Shown here piece by piece: positions 41,798 through 49,484 of a DNA stretch of 64,000 nucleotides (the stretch's first letter is position 1; every line of letters begins with the position of its first letter). The DNA comes from Planctomycetes bacterium B3_Pla (GTDB taxonomy: Bacteria; Planctomycetota; Phycisphaerae; Sedimentisphaerales; Anaerobacaceae), in the NCBI GenBank assembly GCA_005223045.1, contig NJBM01000002.1, positions 372,001-436,000 on the forward strand. The letters are read 5' to 3'. The notes under the pieces are model-generated. The model was not told where the DNA came from. It did no database searches and was given only the letters and a program-made list of their open reading frames with translations. The position numbers were made by a program, and so were the translations under genes.

Positions 41798-43132
41798 CTA
41801 TAGACGCCAGGGTGAGCGCATTGCACGGTCGAGCATGCGACTGGCCGATGGGTCATTTAGCACCTGTTCGTACTTCGGGTCCCATCGAATCCTGCGGCCA
41901 AGAATCATCGCAATGTTCCCAAGGTGCGCGACAGTAGCCGACCGATGACCGATCTCGGCCGGGCTTATCGTCGTCTTTCGCGTCTTGACGCAATCCAGAA
42001 AATCCCGGCGATGCCCCTGTCGGTGGTCGCCCGCCGGTCTGGGTAAGCGTATGTCGTTGGGACCGATCTTGGCTTTGCGCAGCTCGGGCGGGTCTGTTTT
42101 CACGCCACTTCGCGTGACGTGCACCCAGCCGTCGTCGCCGATGAACCTGACTCCCTGCGGGCAGTGGTTGTTGCTGGCGACGCGCATTACAAGACCGTTG
42201 CCGTATGTGCATTCGAAATCGTAATCGACAGCCGCATCCCACAGCCCGTTATCGGGGAACACGCCTTTGCCGGCGACTTCGACCGGCCCGGTGTCGTCGC
42301 AGTTCATGCCCCAATGCGCGATGTCGATATGGTGGGCGCCCCAGTCTGTGACCTGGCCGCCGGAGTAATCCAGTATCCAGCGAAAGTTCCAATGGCAGCG
42401 TTTCTGGGTGTAAGGGGCCGGCGGCGCCGGTCCCAGCCACATCTGGTAGTCAAAGCCGTCCGGAACCGGCATGACCGGCTGCGGATCGATTCGATACAGC
42501 GTCTCGGTAACTCCGGGGCTCTTGAATCCCGGCCCGATGCCCACTTCCACTCTCCTCAGGCGACCGATGCGCTCGTTGCGGACAAGCTCGCAGGCGAACC
42601 GGAAATGTTCCGTCGAGCGTTGCCAGCTTCCGGTCTGCCAAACGCATTTGTAACGATTCACCGCTTCGACTACCGCCCGGCCCTGGGCTATCGTCAGCGC
42701 CAATGGTTTTTCGCCGTAGATGTCTTTGCCGGCACGAACCGCGTCAATCGCCAGGGCCGCATGCCAATGGTCCGGCACGGATATGCAGAGCGTGTCAATA
42801 TCGCCGCGAGCAAACAGCTCTCGAAAGTCGTTGTAATAGGAGCAGTTGTCGTTGCCGTAATGACCGTTTATCTCCTTAACCGCATCCCGTCTGCGATGGG
42901 CGTCCACGTCACAGACGGCGACAATCTGACAATCGTCCTCCTGCAGGAATCCTTTGACGTGGCGCATCCCCATGCTGCCTAAGCCGGCAAGCCCCATCGT
43001 CAACCTGTTGCTCGGAGCCGGTCGATTGTCCGCGCCGAAGACCGAAGAAGGAACAATATATGGCACTGCAACGGCTGCGACAGTGCCCCTGACAAAAGTG
43101 CGCCGTGATATTCGTTGCCGCGTTTGGCTCAT
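41798..43132 (-). CDS. Tat-exported Gfo/Idh/MocA-family oxidoreductase
   Basis: 444 aa. Tat signal S-R-R-T-F-V-R-G. Rossmann fold with G-L-A-G-L-G-S-M-G-M-R-H, V-C-D-V-D, and the G-E-K-P-L-A-L-T motif that carries the catalytic Lys. The C-terminal half is the substrate-binding beta domain (W-G-A-H-H-I-D-I-A-H-W). NAD(P)-dependent oxidation of a sugar or sugar derivative is the usual role, but export with a Tat leader is a feature of the planctomycete subgroup. It lies 29 nt before the sulfatase. Confidence 0.9.
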   Translation of the reverse strand: MSQTRQRISRRTFVRGTVAAVAVPYIVPSSVFGADNRPAPSNRLTMGLAGLGSMGMRHVKGFLQEDDCQIVAVCDVDAHRRRDAVKEINGHYGNDNCSYYNDFRELFARGDIDTLCISVPDHWHAALAIDAVRAGKDIYGEKPLALTIAQGRAVVEAVNRYKCVWQTGSWQRSTEHFRFACELVRNERIGRLRRVEVGIGPGFKSPGVTETLYRIDPQPVMPVPDGFDYQMWLGPAPPAPYTQKRCHWNFRWILDYSGGQVTDWGAHHIDIAHWGMNCDDTGPVEVAGKGVFPDNGLWDAAVDYDFECTYGNGLVMRVASNNHCPQGVRFIGDDGWVHVTRSGVKTDPPELRKAKIGPNDIRLPRPAGDHRQGHRRDFLDCVKTRKTTISPAEIGHRSATVAHLGNIAMILGRRIRWDPKYEQVLNDPSASRMLDRAMRSPWRL

Positions 43133-43151
43133 TGTTAATGTCCCGCCCGGA

Positions 43152-43730
43152 TCACGCCCGCCCGATCTTTTGGCGTGCCTCGATCAGCATTTTGATCCAT
43201 ACGCCGACGTAGCAGCCGTGGTCGTGGTAAGTGCGCCCGCTGACTAAGTTGCCGTCCACTACGCACGCCTCGTTGACAAAGGTGCCGCCGCAAACTTCGA
43301 GGTCGAACTTGCATTTGGGCACGGTGGCCATCTTGCGGCCCTTCACACACCCGGCATAAGCCGGTATCTCCACGCCGTGGCATACGCAGGCGATGGGCTT
43401 GTTCTGCTCGAAGAAGTAACGCGTAATCCGCACGAGGTCTTCGTCGTAGCGTATATACTCCGGCGCGCGGCCGCCTGAGAAGAAAATGCCCAGATATTCT
43501 TCGGGCTTAACGTCCTTAAAGGCGATGTCCGCCTGGAGCGTGTAGCCGGCCCATTCGCGGGTCACATGCCCGTCCCAGTCCGGCGGAATCTCATGCAGAA
43601 CCGTATGGTACCGCCGCTTCTCCGGCCCGGCCACCACAGGTTCAAAACCATCCTCCTGCAAACGATAGTAAGGATACAGCGTATCCACAGTCTCGGTGGC
43701 CTCACCAACTATAATAAGTACCTTATTCAT
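43152..43730 (-). CDS. DJ-1/PfpI-family protein
   Basis: 192 aa. Glutamine amidotransferase-like fold with the nucleophile elbow A-C-V-C117-H-G and the upstream acidic residue region (I-F-F-S-G-G-R-A-P-E). This family includes glyoxalase III/deglycase-like enzymes and peptidases. No signal peptide. First gene of the unit followed by the oxidoreductase after 19 nt. Substrate unknown. Confidence 0.85.
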   Translation of the reverse strand: MNKVLIIVGEATETVDTLYPYYRLQEDGFEPVVAGPEKRRYHTVLHEIPPDWDGHVTREWAGYTLQADIAFKDVKPEEYLGIFFSGGRAPEYIRYDEDLVRITRYFFEQNKPIACVCHGVEIPAYAGCVKGRKMATVPKCKFDLEVCGGTFVNEACVVDGNLVSGRTYHDHGCYVGVWIKMLIEARQKIGRA

Positions 43731-44067
43731 TTCTAAGACCTCTTCACACAGTTCCCAAGTTCTTGCATCCGAATATAAAGCTGCCGCATTACAATGTCAA
43801 CGCTGAAGCAGTTTTGTGGGGTGGGGCTTGCCCCACCATATCCTGTCGATAATATATGTGCCATGTCAAATCACAAGAATTGACACAGAAGGCTTCGGCC
43901 AATAAGAACGGTGGGGCAAGCCCCACCCTGCCGGCTATTGATTAAGTTAGTGACAAACAGGCTCACATGCGCTATGCGAAAACTTAAGGATGCCGTCCCT
44001 TCGACAAGCTCAAGGCAGGCTTGACAAAGGCTTGCTCATAAATGTCCCCAGATTTTGTCGACAGTAC
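43731..44067. repeat. intergenic repeat cluster
   Basis: GTGGGGTGGGGCTTGCCCCA (43816-43841, with CC) and GGTGGGGCAAGCCCCACCCT (43910-43930) are inverted copies of the double-hairpin family, with 68 nt between. At 43997-44023 CCCTTCGACAAGCTCAAGGC belongs to the CCTTCGAC family. No gene seen. Confidence 0.75.
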
Positions 44068-45132
44068 CTACTTGGCCGCACTCAGGTCAACACCGAAATT
44101 CCTCTTGAGGTTCTCACTTACTTCGCCGGACTTCAACCATCGCAAAGTGAGAAGATCTGCACAAGTTTGCATGTAGTTGAGTCCGAAAGAATTGAGCAGC
44201 AACTCTTCGCCCTTAGGACTCAGGCGCGCGGCCAGCATAGTTGCTTTCATCGCCATCCGCTCCGGGGTACCCTCAAACAAATTTCCATGCGAATAGGTAA
44301 GACTCTCGAAAGCTCCCACAGGCAATCCTCTGGTGGAGTTGTTCAGGTGGATGAGAATACTTTGTTGAATAAGAGAGTAAGCCAAATACTCATAGATGGT
44401 CGGGGGCGAAAACAACTCATTCCATTCATAGGTCGAAATGACCGAGACTGCGATATTGTTCTGAAAGAAGAACGCTGTCCCCAATGAGTCTGCGGTGATT
44501 CCGATCAGCGGCTCATTCTCCGCCAATAGGTTTGCACGCGATAGACTCATCATCTCGGGCTCGCTACTCAGTGTTTTGCGCTGCTTACTGGTCAGCGTGT
44601 TCTCGTTGAACTCCTTGAAGATAACATCAAAATGCCAATACTTCTGCCTGTTGTTAAGTTCGTAAACCATGTACACCAATGCGTACTTGTCAAAGCCCGC
44701 TTCTTCGGGCTCCGTAAGGAATCCAATCTTGATATTATCCGCTCGCTGCGGAAGCACATATAGAGTGGCGAGGGCAAACAGGAATGCGCCCAGGATGACA
44801 CACGCAGAACGCCACAGAATGACCATTGTGTGTTTGCGAAGGAACTGCCTCAGCCGATTCATTTCCTGCCGTCCGGTCTTCTCTACTGGCCTACTGATGA
44901 TAAGGACAACACCGAGTACGAGCAAAAAGCATAGAGTTATCAGCTTAAACAAGTAACCTCGAAGATACAGTCCTAGCTCCAGTGATAGGTGATACCACCA
45001 TTCAATGTACTTGTAGGTGAGAACGTGGACCGTGACGAACAGGCACCCAATAGCCAATAACCGTTCAATCTTCTGGTAGAACCGAGTGCCCTTAATATGT
45101 TCGAAAGCACTCGCAAAGAGATCTGCCCACAT
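44068..45132 (-). CDS. membrane protein of unknown function
   Basis: 354 aa. Three membrane helices at about 25-42, 58-80 and 107-127, the last followed by a soluble domain of about 225 residues (A-D-N-I-K-I-G-F-L-T-E-P-E-E onwards). That domain contains conserved-looking N-A/S-x-R-G-L-P and E-E-L-L-L-N-S-F-G-L-N-Y-M segments, but I recognise no family. It lies 15 nt after a secreted protein gene, clearly one operon. Could be a sensor or regulated protease partner; no catalytic motif is visible. Confidence 0.7.
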   Translation of the reverse strand: MWADLFASAFEHIKGTRFYQKIERLLAIGCLFVTVHVLTYKYIEWWYHLSLELGLYLRGYLFKLITLCFLLVLGVVLIISRPVEKTGRQEMNRLRQFLRKHTMVILWRSACVILGAFLFALATLYVLPQRADNIKIGFLTEPEEAGFDKYALVYMVYELNNRQKYWHFDVIFKEFNENTLTSKQRKTLSSEPEMMSLSRANLLAENEPLIGITADSLGTAFFFQNNIAVSVISTYEWNELFSPPTIYEYLAYSLIQQSILIHLNNSTRGLPVGAFESLTYSHGNLFEGTPERMAMKATMLAARLSPKGEELLLNSFGLNYMQTCADLLTLRWLKSGEVSENLKRNFGVDLSAAK

Positions 45133-45147
45133 ATATTGCTCCCGTGT

Positions 45148-45735
45148 TTATATAGCCATTTCGAGCATCTCTCGTCTAATCTCAACGGGCTCATTGGCAA
45201 GGTCAACAATCTTATACTGAATCAGCACTGGCAAAATATCAAGCCTCTGCTCTGGCTTGCGCAGGGCCTCTACTTTCGCTGCGGGGATAAGCACGCATAT
45301 TACTTCTGGCTCGTTCGGCTTGATCGATTTCGGGTAAGCCAGTACTCTGCGAAGCTGGTTGTCCAGACTATCCCAGAAGTTGGGATCAGAGACGAAAGGA
45401 TTCAATATGCCAAGGACCACGACCTTTTCTCCTTCTCCGTTTCTGAACCTGAACTCAATTCTGTCATCCTCCGCAGATAATTTGATCCGTCTTTCACGGC
45501 TGGTAACGAATATTCTGACGAGTTTGTACTTGTTCTGAATTCTATTCAGAAGAAAGGAAAGCGGATCAAGTCTTGCCTCGAATTTGACCTCAGGTTCTCC
45601 GTTCGGATCCGGGAAAACGCCGCGATATCTGTCCGTTGCGTGTCCTCCACTACCTCCGGCAGTGAAAGCGTGTGTCGATATCACCAGAATTGCCACAGAA
45701 AAAATTGCGAGAATAGTGATTTTGAAGAGCCTCAT
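45148..45735 (-). CDS. secreted protein of unknown function
   Basis: 195 aa. Signal peptide (about 1-23, ends S-T-H-A-F), then a Gly-rich stretch and an alpha/beta domain with K-Y-K-L-V-R-I-F-V-T-S and E-V-I-C-V-L-I-P-A-A-K-V-E. No cysteine pair, no lipobox and no known family. First gene of the pair with the three-helix membrane protein. Confidence 0.65.
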   Translation of the reverse strand: MRLFKITILAIFSVAILVISTHAFTAGGSGGHATDRYRGVFPDPNGEPEVKFEARLDPLSFLLNRIQNKYKLVRIFVTSRERRIKLSAEDDRIEFRFRNGEGEKVVVLGILNPFVSDPNFWDSLDNQLRRVLAYPKSIKPNEPEVICVLIPAAKVEALRKPEQRLDILPVLIQYKIVDLANEPVEIRREMLEMAI

Positions 45736-46318
45736 AAGTAACCTCCTTTTTTCAAGAATATTGCCTGGCCTACGCGAAGTGCGGTTCTCACTTCCGAATC
45801 TCCACGTGCAAAAATCGGCCTGTTCATACCAATTCTACACATAACAATAAATGCCACAAGAGTATCCGATTCATATGCAACCTCCAAACAAGACAATAAT
45901 ATCTTCTGATTGCTGCGATGCCATGGGCGTTACACCTGTTACCCAGTTGTTGACATCTGGCTTCTACGACCTTCTGGCCTTAACACTGGGCAGTGGGACT
46001 GTTGAAAAAGCCAGTCTGCCATGTATCGGGCGGTTCACATTACGCGTTCTTGTTCGACAAATGCGGGTATTTGTCTATGCTACATACAGATTCCGACAAT
46101 CCTTCTATATATATGGGCGTTTCTGAATGGGCAAATGTTGATGGTCTTTTTGACTTTTTTTTGAAAAAAGTGAAAAAATCTTAGCGAATTAGGGAAAAAA
46201 GCAATCCTTGTGCCGAACAAGATTGGGAATGTCCCGCTTCGCCATGAAAACTCTTGACAGGATACGTGTGAGAAAGCCATAATATGGAAAAATCATAATT
46301 TGGGGAAGGTTTAAGACA
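45736..46318. other. gene-free region with A/T-tract palindrome and a promoter
   Basis: No supported gene. A palindrome ACTTTTTT-TTG-AAAAAAGT lies at 46156-46174, preceded by AAATGTTGAT; a related arrangement occurs at 49034-49085. A good plus-strand promoter is at 46254-46283. Confidence 0.5.
46254..46283 (+). promoter_or_regulatory. sigma-70 promoter of the sulfite oxidase-like gene
   Basis: TTGACA (46254-46259), 18-nt spacer, CATAAT (46278-46283). The leader to the ATG at 46319 is about 28 nt and contains GGGGAAGG. Confidence 0.65.
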
Positions 46319-47584
46319 ATGGACCAAATAGGCAGGATCGCACAGGAGCATAGCGATGTTACGCGGCGTTATTTCCTGCAAATCGGGGCGGCGGGAGCTG
46401 CGGCATTGAGCGTCTCAAAGCTGTGGGCGACCGAGCAAGGCACGCAAGCACACCCTTTGCTTGCCGAGGCTGTTTCAAAGCTGGAGTATCTGACGCGGGA
46501 AGAGAACTTTCGCAATGCCGGTCGAGGCAAGCCGAAGCCGCATACGCTGCCGCCCGAAAAACTTCGCGAAGTTGGACTCGCCCGTGAGACCTGGTGGCTT
46601 GAGGTTTTGCCCGATCCTGAAAGCGACGCCAAGGTGGAGCGGCCCCTTTCCAGGGCTTCGGGAACGGCGCTCGACTGGGCCGGGCTGATGAAACTCGCCG
46701 AGACGCGCGCCGTGCGTTTTATGAGCGTGATGTCCTGCACGAACGGCAAGGAACCCTTCGGCATGGGTTTGTGGGAAGGCGTGCCGATGCGAGATGTTGT
46801 GTGGCTTGCCCGTCCGACCGGCAACGTTCGGCGTATCTTCTTTTACGGCTACCACAACGACGACCCGAAGCAGAGGTTCCAGAGTTCGCTGCCGATTGGC
46901 CGGGTGCTGGAGGACCCGCCGGGCGAGCATCCCGTGATACTCTGCTATAAGCTCAACAACGAATGGCTCACACCCAAGCGAGGCGGGCCGGTTCGTGTGA
47001 TAGTCCCCGAAGAGTACGGCAACAGGTCGGTGAAGTGGCTCCAGCGTATCATGCTCACCAACAGTTTCAAGGCGAACGACACGTACGCCGAGTGGAACAA
47101 CGACACCGTCAGTCATTTAAAGACCTGCGCCCGTTTTATCCACACTCCGGAAAAGATGAAGGCCGGAGAGCCTGCTGCGATAACGGGAGTGGCTCAGGTG
47201 GGTATGTCCGGCTTGAGCAAAGTCCAGTACTGGCTCACCCCCCAGGACCAGCCGCTGGCTGAAAACGATCCCTATTTCAGCAAGGCCCAATGGAAAGACG
47301 CTGAGATTCTCCCCGCTCCGAAACATTGGGGTGGAGGTCTTGACGACGGCAAGCTGCCGCCGATCCCAAGCCAAATCGACCCTGCTACCGGCAAGCCGCA
47401 CGAGTGGCCGATGCGCAACGCGTTTGCCCACTGGGCTACATTGATTACCGCCCCGCGCCCGGGCAACTACGACCTTCGCTGCCGGACAATCGACGCCAAC
47501 GGCGTAGCCCAGCCCATGCCGCGACCCTTCCCAAAGTCAGGCCACAACGCAATCCAAAAAGTACAAATCGTCGTCGAAGGATAA
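46319..47584 (+). CDS. Tat-exported sulfite oxidase-like molybdoenzyme
   Basis: 421 aa. Tat signal V-T-R-R-Y-F-L-Q-I-G-A-A-G. Mo-cofactor domain of the sulfite oxidase/SoxC type: the Mo-ligand Cys140 in V-M-S-C-T-N-G, G-L-W-E-G-V-P-M-R-D-V, and R-V-I-V-P-E-E-Y-G-N-R-S-V-K-W-L in the pterin-binding region. The C-terminal part is the Ig-like dimerisation domain (W-A-T-L-I-T-A-P-R-P-G-N-Y-D-L-R). Electron acceptor and substrate are not evident; no cytochrome gene is adjacent. Together with the two Mo hydroxylases below it points to active molybdopterin use. Confidence 0.88.
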   Translation: MDQIGRIAQEHSDVTRRYFLQIGAAGAAALSVSKLWATEQGTQAHPLLAEAVSKLEYLTREENFRNAGRGKPKPHTLPPEKLREVGLARETWWLEVLPDPESDAKVERPLSRASGTALDWAGLMKLAETRAVRFMSVMSCTNGKEPFGMGLWEGVPMRDVVWLARPTGNVRRIFFYGYHNDDPKQRFQSSLPIGRVLEDPPGEHPVILCYKLNNEWLTPKRGGPVRVIVPEEYGNRSVKWLQRIMLTNSFKANDTYAEWNNDTVSHLKTCARFIHTPEKMKAGEPAAITGVAQVGMSGLSKVQYWLTPQDQPLAENDPYFSKAQWKDAEILPAPKHWGGGLDDGKLPPIPSQIDPATGKPHEWPMRNAFAHWATLITAPRPGNYDLRCRTIDANGVAQPMPRPFPKSGHNAIQKVQIVVEG

Positions 47585-47788
47585 CTTCTCCCTTACAATA
47601 AGCAGAAGGAACAATTAGAAGTGATATAAAGGAGAAAATCAAGTTCTGCAGAAGTCCTACTAATAATAGCTTCTACGCAGATAAAGTACCTGATGCCCTC
47701 TTTAATTCCTACCGCAGACGGATATCCGACGCTTATTATCTGTTCAACTATACTGACGCTGACGGTTTTTCTGTTGTTCTCGGAACCG

Positions 47789-48709
47789 TCACTTGTCCTG
47801 CTTGTCGGCTATTGCTTTCTCCAACTCCTCGAGTTTTTTAGCTCCACGGCTCGGTCCGTGACGGGCCACTGCCCTGCCGGTAAGCCCGCCGGCACCTACT
47901 GCGCCAGTTGCGGCTAATACCAAGGCCATAATCTTCTCTGTTGACATCCCTTCCAGTGCCTTCATTTCTTCATTGGTAAACTGTAGCTCTCTTTGCAACC
48001 GCTCTCGAAAAGCCGCCTCGTCTGCTTTGAGTTTTGTCAACTCCACAATGACATTCTCTGGAACGTTACTTAATTTCTCTTGCATCGCAGGGTCTAACGA
48101 CTCGAGTGTCTTTTTTGCAAGCGCAAAATCTATGTCAGTAGTAATCTTGTCTTTCTTCAGTACCCCAATATCTTCCTCCATCTTGTCTAACTCTTCTTTA
48201 AAGCCTCCAATATCCCTGGCAATCCCTTCTGTGGCCCCTGTCAAAGTAACTATTTCTTTCTTGTTATCGTTGGCGGTCGTCTTAACTTCTTCGGTTTTTG
48301 CGTTAGCAGCCTCGATCGCCTTGTCCGCAGCAGTATCAATCTTAAATCCCACAGCCTTGGCCACTTGTAGAGCGGAAGATCCGGCAGGTATCGCTTCTAT
48401 GGCGATACTTGCAAGAGCGGAAACGATGGCCTCTCGCTGGAGTCTTTCCTCTTCGATCTGTTTTCTTATTTGCTCAAATGCTTCACGGTAGCTTTCTCTT
48501 TGGTCTTCGAAGGATTTCCCAGCCTCGGCAACCTTTACCGGATCTAAATCTGGATTGGCTTGAGCTATGTTCAAATTCGCCTGTGTGTTCCTATCTATGG
48601 CATCTATTCCTTGAGTAGCATATCCATGTGTCTGTTCGGGGCTCGTAAAAGCACACCCTGACAGAGCAAGCACTGCTGAACAAATGATGTAAATAATGAG
48701 TTTTTTCAT
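47789..48709 (-). CDS. coiled-coil lipoprotein
   Basis: 306 aa from ATG at 48709, chosen over the ATG at 48727 because AAAGGAG lies just upstream of it. Lipobox L-A-L-S-G-C (about residue 18). Two long coiled-coil stretches (about 60-95 and 135-260), then a hydrophobic Gly-rich segment (A-L-V-L-A-A-T-G-A-V-G-A-G-G-L) and a basic tail. Function unknown. The late hydrophobic stretch resembles glycine-zipper or holin-like segments, but that is a weak guess. Confidence 0.7.
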   Translation of the reverse strand: MKKLIIYIICSAVLALSGCAFTSPEQTHGYATQGIDAIDRNTQANLNIAQANPDLDPVKVAEAGKSFEDQRESYREAFEQIRKQIEEERLQREAIVSALASIAIEAIPAGSSALQVAKAVGFKIDTAADKAIEAANAKTEEVKTTANDNKKEIVTLTGATEGIARDIGGFKEELDKMEEDIGVLKKDKITTDIDFALAKKTLESLDPAMQEKLSNVPENVIVELTKLKADEAAFRERLQRELQFTNEEMKALEGMSTEKIMALVLAATGAVGAGGLTGRAVARHGPSRGAKKLEELEKAIADKQDK

Positions 48710-49484
48710 GATTAGATCTCCTTTCATAAGTGGTGCCTAACGACAAGTCAGGCAACCTGACATTGTTTTTTCTAATACCAAAAATCCGCCAAGGGCACAG
48801 AGTCTCGGTTCTGTGTACCCACACCTATTAAAATCTACGCCATACAGCCTTATAAAATTGCTCACCCACAAAAGACTGCCTTCCACGAAATAATCAATAT
48901 CTAAGATCAGTTGTCTTCTGCCGGTATCAATCGATAAGCCCGCTCAAGATTGGCGTTTCAAATTATGAAAGTTTTTAAGTTAAGAAAAAAAAGAATCCGT
49001 CCTTCTATTAGATAGGGCGTATGTCAGGGGCGAAATGTTGATAACAAAATTGAGATTTTTTGAAAAAAAGTGAAAAAAGACATAAAAAACAGTGGCGCAA
49101 GCCGTCCCTAACGGGAAATACAGCACACAGAATGCAGGAGATCAGTTAATCAGGCTATCAGGTAGCAGGATATCAGGATAGCAGGTAATCAGGATTGAAT
49201 ATCGAATACAGGATACAGGAGACAGAAGATATTTACGAATTACGATCCGTTTGACCTTGCTCAGGACAAGTTTTCGATTGACGAATGACTATTTTTGCCT
49301 GCGTAATCAGCGAAATACGCGGTTAAATTATTGACACGATAACAGGATAATAATCAATTCAATTCGTGATAATCCACGTTAATCCTGTCTAAATAAACAG
49401 AATTGGTGCGATTCATCGCACCCTACACCTACACCTGAAAGTGCGGGCCGTATTCAAGAGCCTTGTGTAAGTGCAGCTTCCTTA
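48710..49484. other. long gene-free region with short repeats
   Basis: No supported gene. At 49143-49190 ATCAGG/AGCAGG units (TATCAGGTAGCAGGATATCA, then GGATAGCAGGTAATCAGG) form a tandem repeat. At 49034-49085 AAATGTTGAT is followed by a TTTTTT-GAAAAAA-AGTGAAAAAA tract like that at 46133-46183. TTGACCTTGCTCAGGACAAG (49251-49270) resembles the CCTTCGAC...GCTCAGG family. Confidence 0.5.

Noticed and set aside
45851..46184. Small plus-strand open frames in the 45.8-46.2 kb gap
   Set aside because: No RBS, no hydrophobic or domain pattern, and they cross the A/T-tract palindrome.
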